A DNA stretch of 64,000 bases from Chrysoperla carnea (GCF_905475395.1 NC_058340.1:59436181-59500180), one strand, 5' to 3'; positions 1 to 12,821 are shown, numbered from the stretch's first letter. Numbers and translations are program-made. Notes: generated by a model not told the origin, from the sequence alone.

Positions 1-1800
1 ATCCACCACTGGATATCAGTACTATTGTAAACATAATTTTTTTATTGAGATATTACTTTAGCAAAAAAGTTGATGAATTGTGTTAAATTTTTTTTTTTTT
101 TTTTTTTTTTTTGAGGTTTACAAGTTATGGGTGTATTTTTTATAAAATTGAACGAGTATCTTACTAATTTAATTAATACCACCTATTTCTAAAAATTTTC
201 CAGGCTACAAACATACAGAGATTAGACATGTTTCTAACACGAGGCATTTTATATTTCAGAAATTTATCAATACAAATAAATATAACATAAACAAATTAAT
301 AAGTTTTAAAAACTTTTTATTTATCATTTTGAATGTATCCAAAAGTCACATTATTTTCATGCTAATTTAAGTCATGACTTATATGCGCAAAATTTCAGAT
401 TTTTTTTTCCGTACACATAGTTGATACTTTGATACATCACTCTATAATTTATTCTATATTCTAATTTTTTTATAAACGCTTCAAGCAATTATTTTTCATA
501 TACAATTTTCGATATTTTGAAAAACTAGAATTTATCCCAAAAAAAAGAAACTAAAACAAGTTAAATTATTTAATAAGTTTGGTCCTTTGTGGCGCTATCG
601 AAGCCAAACGCGCTAGCCGGTTTTAATGATTTAAAAAAGTCAAATCAATTGCTACTCAATGATACGACACTTAACATGATTCGTGGATTTCATTTTGGTT
701 CTTTTTATCAATATGGCTTTTGGTGGTCGCCATATTGAATTTTCTTTACAGCCTTATCTTCAGTGACACTCGCAAGATTAATACAAGCCAATTGACGTTA
801 GAATCATCTAGATGGGCCCACGCTTTTGGTCTCGTAGTGTGCCAGAATGGAACACACATAAATGTATGTATGTATGTATGTACATGCATACATAGACTGA
901 TAAACACATAACCACTTCTTTCCGTCGCGCAGTCGGGTAAAAAGTAAATACTTTCTTGGCTTACAAGTTTACAACAACCGTGCTAAATACAGTCTAAGAA
1001 TATTGTTATTAACAAAATATATTTTCATGTTGGTTTACAATTATGAATAAATTGTTTATTTTTACGAAACTTTCGAAAATGTTTACCTTTGGAGCCGCTG
1101 AAGCTGCCTGCCCTTGTTTAACTTTTAACTTTAACTTTTTCGCTAATAATAATAATACAATATTATAAAAAATTTCGCTAATAATAGAATTATAAAACTT
1201 TTTTGGTATGGATATCCATAACTACATAATGGAATTATCAAAAGTAGTTAAAACTCAAAAGCAAATGAGAATATGGTGGGCAGAATAAACCATGATAAAC
1301 CAAGACGGAAACACAAATGTTTTAGGCTACTGAAAAATAAAATTTAACTATAAGATACTTAATTTCAAAACAAAATTAAATTTTAACTTAATGTTACGTC
1401 GAAATTTTGAATCAAATATATAACGAATACTTTTTTGCAAAATGTTGCAAAAATTTTTTGTAATATTACGCAGGAGGAATACCTGTTTCTAAATATTGTA
1501 CAAATAATTTTTGTGTATATTTTTATTTTGCTACGGTCATTAACTAGTGTAATAACCTCAATAAACCATATAATAATGGATTAATAATAATAGACTGTGT
1601 ATTGGTCATTATTAATATACGAATCACCGTTAAAAAATTTGAGTCTATTGATAAAAAATTTTCTGTTAGATATAATTTGATTTTTTTTACCCATGTCTGC
1701 AACAAGGGCAATCACACTGCTAGGCTATTGATTATGTCATATAGAAAGGAATTGTGGTGTTCGCGGGTTTTTCAGAAAAAAATCACGGTGTGCTATTAAA
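1..1800. other. Non-coding AT-rich intergenic DNA
   Basis: No frame here looks like a gene: the open frames are short, rich in low-complexity residues and lack recognisable domains. A poly-T run sits near 90-112 and a short TATG microsatellite near 864-885. No promoter, RNA gene or named repeat could be supported. Confidence 0.6.
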
Positions 1801-1801
1801 T

Positions 1802-2190
1802 GAGAAGGTGAAATTAACGATAGGAGTAAAAAAGCACCCCTTTTGGTTTTTCCCAAATATCTTGTAAAATAATCAAAAGTTCAAGAAATTTTATATAAAT
1901 TTTTTTTTCAGAGGATCACATTTTATTAGTATTATTTTTAAAATGAAAACTTTATTTTTTTATGGCAAACAGTCTAAACAAGCGGGAAAAAAAAATTTTT
2001 ATTTTTTGTATTTTTTTTTCTTGTATCTTATGCCTGGATCTTTTTTTGGGGCAGTGATAGGTATAGACATTGCTTCAGACAAAAAAAGGAGACTTTATTC
2101 GGTTCTATAAAATTTCTCGAAATTTTACTTAATTTACGTGAAAAAAAAACAAAAGGCGTCCATTCTACCCCTATCTTCAATTTCCACCCT
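1802..2190. mobile_element. Fold-back / MITE-like element with long imperfect inverted arms
   Basis: The segment starting near 1802 (GAAGGTGAAATTAACGATAG) reappears as reverse complement ending near 2190. The match continues about 100 bases inward on each side and includes the shared core AAGAAATTTTATA. The arms are imperfect, roughly three-quarters identical by eye. This geometry fits a non-autonomous fold-back DNA transposon. I could not define a target-site duplication, so the ends are approximate and the superfamily is unknown. Confidence 0.5.
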
Positions 2191-4550
2191 CCAATTTATA
2201 TTACTCCGCGGTTAATATAATATTTCATAGCATTTCGTGGTTTTTCTTTCTTTTATAGCCCATTGAAGGATTTCTGCAATAAAATCCCTTCTTAGAACTT
2301 CTTAGTTCCTTTGTATATGATCTTCGAGCAATAAGTAATAGATGGATTATAAACATTCAAACCATTGATTATGCTTAAAATAATAAATGTTACCTGCAAT
2401 CTTGAATATTTATCTCTTTAATCCGCGTATAAAATATTTATTATAGAGGTAATGATTCCTTTTAATAGTGTTTTTCACCAATGAAGACAAAAACCAGAAA
2501 AAATGCCTTTTTTGTTTAATTTTAGATTAAATAGTCATAGTTCCTTCCTGTCAAGAAAATAGAAGAGTGTCTCTCCAGTAATATAAGTAATTTGCCATAA
2601 AAAATCATATCAGTTCTCCTGTAACTTTCTTGAAAGATGTGAAATTGTTTCTAATTTTCATTAGCCAATCTACCGAAATCCTTATAAAATCACATATACG
2701 TAAATAAACAACAATACTTTAATTAGATTTTTTAGGCTTCCAATTTCAAAGGATTAATTACTTTTGTGGATATTATTTCATAATGTTTACAAACCCAGAT
2801 GAGATTAAATTGAAAGTTTGAGTTTTGTTTGAAGCGAATTGGAATAGTACTAACTTTTTGTAATCCAGTGATTCAAACTATCGGCTATTTGATTAAAATT
2901 TTAGAAAATACAAAGGCAAGCTCCTCGATTCATCGATATATGCCAAACATTTCTAGTTATAACTATGAATTTCAACAAATTACAAAAAAAATAAAAAATA
3001 CAAGTATTCATACAAACGAAATCTCACAAAACAAGTTAAAGACAGAATTCAAACGTTTATCTTACTTCGCTCCCAATTATTGTCAATGAGGACCCATACT
3101 GCTCTTATTCATTAAAATTTTCATTTTCGGCAAATTTTAGAAAAAAATTAGGATCAGACAATAGATCGAATCAATGCTAAAAAAATTTTTGTGTGATTAT
3201 AATTAGTGAGGAATCCTTTATGATAATTACTTTTAATTACCCCTATACGTTACCATTGGCATTATTTTAATTAATCCATGTAAATGACTGATGGACATTA
3301 ACATTAAATACCTATTTAGCATATTTTAAATGAATCTATCAGTAATACCTATAGGTATGACCTTCAGCATTCAAATGAATTTTTATTATTCGCTATTATA
3401 CTGATGTGTAATGACTGTAATTCATGATTTTTGTCAATATTATAATTAATATTGTCTACCTAATTCTTTTTTTATTGCAATAAACAATTGTATAATTGTT
3501 CTAATAATAATTATGATTAATAATTTTAATTACTATTATAAATTGAATTATTATACAGAATTTAATTATACGTGTAACATTCGATACACTTTGTTAATTC
3601 TTTTTAAAACTGCTCACAAATACAAAAAAGTAATTAAGTTTAAACAATTTATCATAATTGTGATAAATTCTTATCAAAGTTTTGGCTTGGCCATCATACA
3701 ACTATTTTTTATTATACTATTGTCCTTTCAATTTGGGATAGATAGATCATTAACATTTTTTTTAAAAGTAATTGGCTTCAGAGAGTTTTTTCAAAGATCG
3801 CCGGGTTCAATATTTAAAGCCGCATTTGATATATATAGTGCTTTAACCTTCGGTCATGCACCTCTTTCTATTTATTCATTTTCTAGACGGATATTAACAA
3901 AAACGTAAATAGGTATATTGAATTGCTATTTAATTTATTTTCGGAGATTATATATACTTGATCATCAACAGTTCAAGGAGAGATGTTAATATATTTTTGA
4001 AAATAGATTAGAAATTGCGAAAACTTTGTTTTCGGCATTTAGAAAAATTTTTCCCCACTGCTCGAGAAGAGAATTATGTACCTTTTGTTTATTCGTAAAT
4101 GGGTGTTTGTTTCTTCGTAAATTCATTCAAGACAGACGAAGATTCCATCAGATAAAAGGATGGAATTTTAAAGTAAAAAAATTATTACAAACAAAGTATT
4201 AAAATTTTTTGACGTTATCTTGTTAAGTATATACATAAGAAGGACTCGACGAAGCCAAAAAAATTACGAAAATTATTTACAAAGTTTTTTAGTTTACAAT
4301 GTAAACGAATCCAGAAAATTTTTTGAGTAAACAATTGCTTAACTTGTTGAAAAATTCATTTTAAGATAAATTTCCAGCGAAAATAAATTCTTTAAAGTAT
4401 TCAAAATACACCATAGTTTTTCCAATTTTTTAAACAAATATTTCATACCTTAAAAAATTATTTAGTGTGAGATACTCGTTTTTGAGAATATAACAACAAT
4501 CTAAAAAGCACGCAAAAGGACCTATTTTCAGCGGTAAATTAAAATTATAA
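2191..4550. other. Non-coding AT-rich intergenic DNA
   Basis: I see no supportable gene. The longest open frame (3513-3908, plus) starts in a near-homopolymeric Asn/Tyr/Ile stretch, has no recognisable domain and is not flanked by convincing splice sites or a poly-A signal. I read it as chance in very AT-rich DNA. Confidence 0.5.
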
Positions 4551-4835
4551 GTAACTAGCGACTCTCCCCTGCATCGCACGGGTGCTATTCTGATACTAAA
4601 TATACTAAAGAATGTCTTTATGTACAAAAATGTGTTTATTTACGACATCACATTAGAAACCTCTAAAATTATCAGTATTTCTCTACTATATTAAGCATAT
4701 TATACATAAAAACTAACTTTCCTCTTGAATCACTATATCTATTAAAAAAACCGCATTAAAATCCGTTTCGTAGTTTCTAAGATCTAAGCATTCATAAGGC
4801 AAACAACAGGACGCGACTTCCTCTCCTTTAAGAAT
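4551..4835. repeat. Dispersed transposon-derived repeat, copy 1 (family A)
   Basis: This stretch contains the phrases ACTAGCGACTC, TTATACATAAAAACTAACTT, TTCCTCTTGAATCAC, AAATCCGTTTCGTAGTTT and AAGATCTAAGCATTCATA, in that order. The same order, in diverged form, recurs at 62,098-62,530 in this window. From general knowledge, very similar text occurs as a high-copy dispersed element in many insect genomes. No coding capacity remains. The ends are approximate. Confidence 0.55.
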
Positions 4836-5540
4836 CTTTTAAACTTTCTTAAATATTCATATTTTATGAAAAATTGACGAGAAATGAAATACCCTTTTTT
4901 CATCTTTAATTATTTATAGCTCTTGCAATTTATGTGATAAAAAATTTTTCTAGCACAATTTTCTAGACATCATTTTGAATCCAACGAGCGATCACACGTA
5001 TTTTCACGACCATTATTTCTATGTTTCACCAAATTGAACTTAATTACAAGAACACCTAATATTTGTCCTTTATATAGCGAGTTTATTTTTTTCCATTTTT
5101 AATGCATACAAAAATTATTTTGTACTTTTTAGTCCATACTTCATCATAATCATTTTGGGCAAGATTTTTTTAAATTTTAATGTTTTAATTTAGAACAATT
5201 TAAACAATTTAAATTAATTATTTTTATTTTCCCATCGCTCCCACCAAATTTCCATAATGTATTGTCAAATTCCATTATGGTAGTATATTAATGTTTTGTC
5301 CAATAATTGCTTTGTTTTTTATTATATTATATTCTTAGGGGATAAAATATATATTCGATTCTTTTTTTATCAAAAAATTAAGATGCATATATAATTTTGT
5401 ATTTGATTGCGAAAAAAATTGGCAATCATAATTTTATAAGTACATATACCAAATTAAAGCAAATCACTCTTTACCTCAATGACCAGAAAAATATGTAATT
5501 AAACTACAATTATTTTATTGTTTTGTTCAATAATACATTC
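4836..5540. other. Non-coding DNA with a short shared repeat fragment
   Basis: No gene is visible. A segment near 4988-5044 (CACACGTATTTTCACGACC and following TTTCACCAAATTGAACTT) resembles 12,116-12,170 in the same orientation, so both are probably decayed copies of one unnamed repeat. Confidence 0.4.
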
Positions 5541-5554
5541 TATAGACTGTATAC

Positions 5555-5640
5555 AGGCTGTTTTTTTAAGTTGACATATGCTTGAAACTCGGAAAAAAAG
5601 TTTTATCGATAAAAATGCTTCAAGCGATAAATGCTGGGTA
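5555..5640 (+). repeat. Dispersed repeat fragment (family B), copy 1
   Basis: The text TTTAAGTTGACATATGCTTG, followed by GAAACTCG and then TAAAAATGCTTCAAGCGA, recurs as reverse complement at about 11,728-11,806. A shared block of about 85 bases in opposite orientations points to a mobile-element remnant. No protein is encoded and the superfamily is unknown. Confidence 0.5.
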
Positions 5641-5725
5641 TGAGGCGCACATATTAAGAGCAATGAGGCGCACAATAACTTTCTAAACGGGGAAGTTAAA
5701 AAAATGAATAGTTGGACCCAAATTA

Positions 5726-6653
5726 ATAATTAATTAATAATAATTAGCCACTGGACCCACTAAGTGGGTATGGGCCTCTCCTCCATTTTTAAGGAAAAGT
5801 AATTTTAAATTTTTTATGTTTTTAGATTGCTGGCAAGATTTTTATGGCATTTTTCCACGCATGTCTGTCCCTTGCAAATCTGGTCCACTCGTTACCAGCA
5901 TAGCGTTTAAATTCGTCCATCCATCTTATATTCTGCCTTCCTTGCCTTCTTTTGCAGTAATTAGGTGTCCAATATATTAGTTTTTTAGTCCATCGGTCAT
6001 CTTGCGTTCTTAGAATGTGACCGGCCCAAGACCACTTGTTTTTTTGCCATGAAGACCGCATCTTTAAGATCTGTTTTACGACGGATACTGTTGTTTGTTA
6101 TTTTATCGCGTAGTCGTATATTTAGTATTGCTCTTTCCATTTTTCTTTGACACACTCCTATTGCTGTGTTTGTTGTGTCTTTCCTAGACCAAGTTTGACA
6201 TCCGTAGAGCATTACCGGTAAGATGCATGTATCCATGACTTTCTGCTTAATTGACCAATGAAAGTTTCCTTTTAAAATTTCTTTTAAGGACCAGAATTTC
6301 TTCCAAGCTGTAATACATCTTCTTTGCACCTCTTTTGTTTCCTTGTTGACGAAACTAACTAGCTGTCCTAAGTAAATGTAATCTTCGGTGTATTTCAATT
6401 CATACCCTTCAATTGATATTTTTCTGTGTGTACCGTTGGTAATGATTGCAGTTTTATTATAATTGATGGATAGCCCCGCTTTTTTAATCTCTGTAGCTAG
6501 TTCCATTAACATAGTCTCCAGCTTTTCAGCTGATTCAGCAAAGATTACTACATCATCTGCAAACCTGAGATTGGATAGATACTCTCCATTTATATTTAAG
6601 CCATAACTATCCCATTCCATATGTCTGAATATAGTTTCTAGGATGCAGTTGAA
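5726..6653 (-). mobile_element. 5'-truncated RTE-type non-LTR retrotransposon (LINE) with target duplication
   Basis: The minus strand encodes the C-terminal part of a LINE reverse transcriptase. From 6662 down to 5997 it reads the FADDVV catalytic box, then a YLG thumb-like segment and the QTW region. The family's C-terminal WAGHILR and GRQNIRWMDEF motifs continue in another frame, 6061-5822, so there is at least one frameshift near 6050. The endonuclease and N-terminal RT are absent. After the coding end comes a GAGGCCCATACC-type trailer and an AAT/ATTA-rich tail (5726-5750), typical of RTE elements. The 13-bp sequence TGGACCCAAATTA occurs exactly at 5713-5725 and 6654-6666, which fits a target-site duplication. 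The copy is dead and the domain is seen directly; the RTE assignment rests on motif knowledge. Confidence 0.8.
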
Positions 6654-6662
6654 TGGACCCAA
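5822..6662 (-). pseudogene. Frameshifted reverse-transcriptase C-terminal fragment
   Basis: This is the coding remnant inside the RTE-type LINE. The upstream part (6662-5997, about 220 codons) carries the RT palm box FADDVV and a fingers/thumb-like continuation. The downstream part (6061-5822, about 79 codons) carries the RTE C-terminal region with WSWAGHILR and WMDEFKRYAGNEW. The frames overlap by about 65 bases and differ, so one indel separates them. The natural protein would begin with an apurinic endonuclease domain, of which nothing is left here. No function is expected. Confidence 0.75.
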
Positions 6663-7870
6663 ATTAGTGGGGTTTAAAAAAAATTGATTTTTTGAACTTT
6701 ATGATGTCATCAAAATCCAACAAATTGAATTTTGCTTTACCACATTTAAATTATATCCAATTTTAATCAACTAAATATGGAATTATAATAATTTTGTGTG
6801 ATACTTTTCAAATTTGTGGTTAAATTAAGCCTATCTCTAAAAGTTTTGAAGAAAGTGGAGTCCTGGTATCGGTATTTTGTACAAAGCTCAAGTTTAGCGC
6901 AATTATAACATTAAAAATGATAAGCTTGACAAAAACTTGACCCAAAATTAGTGGATTTCAAAAAAAAATTCAAATCGGAAAAATTTGGGTGTATTATGAA
7001 AATAATTGATTTTTTGAACTTCAAAAATCAAATCAAATTCATCAAATTCAAAAAAATTGAATTTTGCTCTATCACATCCTAATTATATCCAATTTTAATA
7101 TACCAAGTATGGAATTATACTAATTTTCGGTCATACTTTTCAAATTTGTGGTCAAATTTAACCTCTAAACGTTTTGAAGATAGTGGAGAGATAGTGAGCT
7201 AAAACGTCAATTTTAGCTCAATTATAACATCAAAAATGAAAAGCTTGACCTAAAATTAGTGAGGTTCAAAAAAAATTTCATTCAGATCGGATAAAATTTG
7301 GGTGTATTGTGTAAAAAATTGATTTTTTGAACTTTATGACGTCATCTAAATCCAAAAATTGAATTTCGCTCTATTACCTCCATATTTTATTCAATTTTAA
7401 TAAACCAAGTATGGAATTATACTAATTTTGGGTCATATTTTTTTAAATTTGTGGTCAAATTTAACCTCTAAACGTTTTGAAGATAGTGGAGAGATAGTGA
7501 GCTAAAACGTCAATTTTAGCTCAATTATAACATCAAAAATGAAAAGCTTGACCTAAAATTAGTGGGGTTCAAAAAAAATTTCATTCAGATCGGATAAAAT
7601 TTGGGTGTATTGTGTAAAAAATTGATTTTTTGAACTTTATGACGTCATCAAAATCCAAAAATTGAATTTCGCTCTATTACCTCCATATTATATTCAATTT
7701 TAATAAACCAAGTATGGAATTATACTAATTTTGGGTCATATTTTTTAAATTTGTGGTCAAATTTAACCTACCTCTAAAAGTTTTGAAGATAGTATGAGGC
7801 TGGTACCGATATTTCACACAGAGGTATATTTTAGCTTAATTTTAACATTAAAGAAATTTCATTCAGTTGA
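6654..7870. repeat. Satellite-like tandem array, about 300-320-bp units, about four copies
   Basis: The marker GATTTTTTGAACTT occurs at 6686, 7008, 7321 and 7624, giving spacings of 322, 313 and 303 bases. Each unit also carries AATTAGTGG-like, TTGAATTT(T/C)GCTCTA and TATGGAATTATACTAATTTT blocks in the same order. The last two full units (about 7254-7860) are the most alike, and the first two have diverged. No coding potential is seen. The RTE fragment sits at its left edge and shares the TGGACCCAAATTA text, so the LINE appears to have landed in this array. Confidence 0.75.
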
Positions 7871-8918
7871 AATATTGGTGTGTTGAGAGATGACGGATAA
7901 AATTTGGGTATTGAGAAATGACGTAATCGACAGGCAACAACAGTTAACTTGTAGCATGCAGCATGGAGACATATTTTTTGTCGCTTTGAGTTTCTTCTAT
8001 TGAAAGACTGTGCGTACCATGCGTCAATGTCGCATACTACATGTTGCCCAAAATTTGCCTTAGTGGAATTTTGCCTTTACGTTTAAAAATTGGACTGTTT
8101 GCATTGTAGGACTGTTCGTTGAATTATTTCGTTTATATTTATAAACACCATGTATTATAAAACATAGTTTAAATGTATTACTCACGTTAGTAATACTATT
8201 TCTATGTTACAAAATTATATGCATAACGCAACCCAGCACCTGTTGGCATGTAATAAAAAAACGCCATCAAGTTTTACCAATTACACTTATATGCCATTAT
8301 TATTATGTGTGATGATGCTGTTGCTTGCCAATGATGATGATGATATGATGATAATGATAGCAATCACAAAATATTATGTTTGGGGTCACTGAATGATATT
8401 TTTTTTACTATTATATTCTGTTCCGGGAAATAAATACAGAGCGGGGTGACATATCCGGCTGGACACAAGGGCATTGACGATAGCCACCAATAATGGACCA
8501 AACATCATAAACGAATCAGTTTCAAAATAAACATTGTTTTGGCAACATCACAAATCATTTTTTATTCTAGTGATTTTTTATATTCTTATGTTGTGATAGT
8601 GAAAGTATTATTTAATTGACTGTATGAGACGAACAACTATTAGTGATATTTTAAAAGTTTTTTTTTATTTTTTTGTTGGAAAAGTCCTTATTTGGCAACT
8701 CGTAAGTAAAGTGTTGTTTACGAAAATTTTTCAATATTATAGAAATGAAATCTGATAAATTGCACGAATATTTTCAAATACCCACCTATTAAAAATATTT
8801 AAAAAATAGTAAATAATTAAAATTAACCTAAGCTTAGTTTACAATCCTTCAAGATTATTATACGAGAAGTAACAAAAAAGCACGTTCATAAGAAACAAGT
8901 TGTCAATTCTTCAAAATG
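7871..8918. other. Non-coding intergenic DNA
   Basis: No gene was recognised. There is a short GATGATGATGATATGATGAT microsatellite near 8327-8352. The nearby 62-codon open frame (8204-8392) has no recognisable features. Confidence 0.5.
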
Positions 8919-9160
8919 CTTAAGGATGTACAAGTACCAGACCTATCACCAGACATCAAAGAAATACTAGGAAATGACGAACAAAACCTACGAAAATTAT
9001 TTAAATTCCTTAAGTCTACAAAATTACAAAATAAACTCTAAATTAACCTATATAGTATAATTAATATATATATTTATATATACATACATCTAAACTGTGT
9101 AAATGACCATAGTTGTTAAACACACAGTATAAAAATATATTTAAAAAAAAAAAAAAAAAA
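8919..9160 (+). mobile_element. 3' remnant of a poly-A-tailed LINE (jockey/I-like, tentative)
   Basis: An open stretch from the ATG at 8916 ends at a TAA near 9041 and encodes about 40 residues, including PDIKEILGNDEQN and LFKFLKSTKL. This resembles the extreme C-terminus of jockey/I-group LINE polyproteins. It is followed by a roughly 100-bp AT-rich trailer with TATA-type repeats and an 18-base A run at 9143-9160. A C-terminal coding stub plus a 3' poly-A is the classic 5'-truncated LINE shape. I saw no clear target duplication. The clade call is inference. Confidence 0.45.
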
Positions 9161-9244
9161 GTACCAAGGCTATTTTAAATAAAAAGCTTGATTTTTTTAT
9201 ATGAAGTTGCACTAAGTCTAAATCAATTTTGAAAATTTTAGGGG

Positions 9245-9610
9245 AGAGACTTCAAAAGTAGGCATATTTAACATTAGTTTTATGGGAAAACGGTAGATGG
9301 ATGATGTTTTCACCAATTTCTCCAAAACTAGTCGGTGGAAATTTAAAAAAAAAAAAAACATTTAAAGTTAAGACTATTAAATTATTACAAAAAAAAAAAA
9401 AAGAAAAAAAAATCGTTGTGCCCGACTTATTAATTATTTATCTTTCGATATTTCGAAAACCAAGGCAGATATCGAAAAATTGTATTCTTATTTGTCATCA
9501 ACATTAATGAAGTTATAACAAAATTCATCTTCAAAGTTGAAATAGAGGTATAAATAATTTCAAGCCTAAATCTAAAATTGCCTTGGTGCTCATACTACCT
9601 TAAAAGTATA
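9245..9610 (+). repeat. Dispersed repeat (family C), copy 1
   Basis: The segment starts AAGTAGGCATATTTAACATT, contains ACTAGTCGGTGG followed by an A-rich run, and ends with TTGCCTTGGTGCTCATACTA. The same series of blocks recurs at about 30,830-31,315, inside intron 1 of the giant chitin-binding gene. The internal A-rich tracts differ in length. It is non-coding; the 68-codon open frame here is an artefact of the A tracts. Confidence 0.6.
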
Positions 9611-11720
9611 TAAGTACGGGTAAATTACTACTTCTAATTAGTGAATGAGCAAATCAACATTAACACATACATTAGGGTGGTATCCGTAAAGATTAATAAA
9701 AGTGTTAAAAAGTGTAAGATATTTGAAAAAAAAATTAATTATATAAATAAAATATTCGCAAACAAATGCTCGATAATCCATAATCTATAGTTTCCAAAAG
9801 AGGTTTGAGAAAGATAGCAATATTGTTTGTTATTCATACATGCTTACACGAGAAAGATATAGTGGAATTTGCTACAACTTGAATTCTATAAATTGTTTTA
9901 AGTTTTATTAAAGTTATGAACAAGAAAAATTGATTAAAAAAACCGTTGAGAGGCGGTTATTTTTTAAATAAATCTAAATTTTCTTTTAATAAAAGGTCGT
10001 GATCAACTAATATCTTTTGATAAATTGAGGAGAGCTAAAGATAAAATCCAAGACAAAGAAGCATGAATTTCTATTCTTTGAAAAATTTTGTAATAGTTTT
10101 TTAAACAAAAAAACTCATTTACTTACCTCAAAAATCAAAGAAACTTTTTGAAAAAGAGCTTTCATTAATTTACTAACTACCTTTGCACGCTTTTAACGTA
10201 ATAAAATTAATTGAATAACACAAAAAACCAATTTACATTTTTATCGCTAACTAAAACAAGAGTGATTTCGCCGTAATTTTTTTATTATCTATTATGAAAA
10301 TCTTATTATTAAGGTATTCAAATTTTCATCTTAACAATAATAAAGGCCCACGTGCAGGTAGTTGTAAACTGTATAAAGTGTCTAGTAATAAACGCGTCGG
10401 TTCAAGTACGCGTCGGTTCAAGTGTAAAACATTACAATGTAATGTTCTATGAAGAACTTCATTTCGTTAAAAAATATGATGTGAGATGAACACTCTTAAA
10501 ATACGCTGCCACAGCTAAAAATTGCTTCTTGAAAATGTTTTAATACTTTCGATATTTTTTGTCACCTAGTAAGACCAAGTTTTATAAATTACGGTTTTTT
10601 ATATATAAACACTTGCAAATTGAAGCCTTAAGCAATTTTATATTCAAAAAATTAGGTCATAAATGTGCATGTACTAACTTCTTAAGTATTTATCCTTATC
10701 CTAGTATCCTTAAAAAAAAGATATCAAGAAGTCATAAAGTTTATGGTAATAACAGAACTGTAAAGGAGGAGTGTTCAGCAGTCGTTAAGCGTGGATGTAC
10801 AACTCCTATTATTTGCTTGCGAATTACATGTAATGTTTAGGGGATCATTCTTGTTATTTTTAGCACATTAAGTACATGCATGATTCATTTTTAGATTAGT
10901 TTAATTAATTTTATTTTGATATGCTATTATAGTACCTACGTGATACTTTTCTGTTACTTACAATTTGTACTAGGAGTAACGTTCTTTTAATTTGTCCATA
11001 TTGTCTACTTACGGCAATTTAACGTGGATTTAACAAACCACTCTACAGAAGTGATAAGTGTTTATCATATGAGAATTGTTATTATTTTAAATACCGAAAA
11101 GGGTTCGTGAAAGAATTTTTAAGATTTTTTAAAATGTCCCACCTTTTGTCAAGAAAAAAATTTATTTCGTAAGGAATATTTGTGAAGTAAAATTAATTTT
11201 TTATATTTCCAAAACAAAATTTTTTCCAAAAAGTAACGGAATTACTCCAATCTCCCTTAGATTTCGTTTCAGTGTATTAATTATGTGTATTAATTTACGT
11301 AAAAATTTGCATATTAAAAACCTCTCGTCTGCCAAAAAAGTAATAACCCCATATATTAACCAAAATCAATCAGGGTCATTGACATAAATGCGTGGGGGTT
11401 ATTGTGGGTCATTATCCCCTCTTTTATTAAATATAAAAATATATTGAAACATATAATTACCAAAAATAAATAAATAATTAACATAATTGGACACCATAAC
11501 TGAATACTTGGATGAGTGTCTACTCATATTCGATTATAGTAAGTGATAATCCCCATTCATTGTTTCCAGAGTACAGAGTATTCAATAAATATATTAAACA
11601 TCGTTCGAGTGATACCGTCGCTTTGTTGATACAGTTATGAAGTAGAGTGGGCTTTTCATTGAGCTTGAAAACCTAGGTCAAGTTTAAGGTCTGTGTAAGA
11701 TGTACGCCAACTTAGCCAAC
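9611..11720. other. Non-coding intergenic DNA
   Basis: I see no gene with domains or convincing splice structure. A short direct duplication (ACGCGTCGGTTCAAGT twice) lies at about 10,391-10,422. The remainder is AT-rich and unremarkable. Confidence 0.5.
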
Positions 11721-11727
11721 ATTTTTC

Positions 11728-11806
11728 GCTTGAAGCATTTTTATCTATCTATAAAAGTTAGTTTTCGAGTTTCAAGCATATGTCAACTTAAAAAAGGCAC
11801 TTTGTA
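11728..11806 (-). repeat. Dispersed repeat fragment (family B), copy 2, inverted
   Basis: This is the reverse complement of the block at 5555-5640, sharing CTTGAAGCATTTTTAT and GAGTTTCAAGCATATGTCAA. It is a non-coding mobile-element remnant. Confidence 0.5.
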
Positions 11807-12821
11807 TATCAATCTTTCAAAATACATATATTCTTTCAGAAGATATGTTTTACATGTTTTTGTATAATATCGATATATGGATATTGAAGTTATCTTTTGC
11901 CATCCCTACTCATTACCAATGGTATTATGAAAATAGTACTATATACTTCTAGAATATAGAGTGGGATACCCTCTACCCCACCATTTGATACCCAATCATA
12001 TTCCACGTGTGATACATATTAAGGGAGTAGGAAATGAAAAACAAAAGGAAGGATCAAATGTCTCCAGTCTCTCACATATGTAGGTTTATTTTATTACTAA
12101 CTAATAAAATATACGAGTTATCACACTATTTTTACGACCCTTATCTCTATATTTCACCAATTTGAACTTGTAGGCTAGACTAATCACTGATACGGTATGG
12201 TTTAGACATTTATTGCGTAATTTACACTCTATTAGAATAATCGAGTTCATCAAAAAAAAAATTATTTTTCATATTTAGAAGTAACTGATAATAAATTATT
12301 TTTTTTTTCAATTTTGTTATGAATCAATCATATTTTTACCTAGCACTCACATTGCTTAGTACCTTGTCACCAACTCTTCGACTATTTGTGAATTATGGCT
12401 AGTTGCATCAAATGTGTAGTCAAAAATTTATCACCAAATCTTCAACTATATGTATTTCTTTTAAAAGTAATAATTAACATTCGTACTCATTTGGAGAAGC
12501 AATATTATAGTAGGAAGCATTGTTTTAGATAGATATATGTAAATGCATGTCTATTTTACATATATATATGAATATATATGTAAATAATTGACCTTATTTG
12601 GTCACCTAGAATCTTATCTTAAAATAACGGAAGACGGATGTTTATCAAGAAACCCAGATTTTCTAACTCACTCTCATTATAAAACTTGTACAACACAAAC
12701 CAATACACTATACTGCGAGCGAAGTTAATTCGCTAAGACGCCGCGCTGAAGACTAGCTTAGAGGCTAATGAATGATATAACAAAAAGAATACAAATTTAA
12801 GTTGGGTTTAACTATGAGATT
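11807..12821. other. Non-coding DNA downstream of the COX5A-like gene
   Basis: No gene is seen. The segment near 12,116-12,170 is a relative of 4988-5044 in the same orientation. TTTATT at 12,822-12,827 reads AATAAA on the minus strand, 136 bases past the COX5A-like stop, and could be its poly-A signal. Confidence 0.45.

Noticed and set aside
3513-3908. 131-codon frame
   Set aside because: Asn/Tyr/Ile/Phe-rich in very AT-rich DNA, no domain, no splice or poly-A context.
9301-9507. 68-codon Lys-rich frame
   Set aside because: Created by A-tracts inside the family-C repeat; the second copy of the repeat does not preserve the frame.
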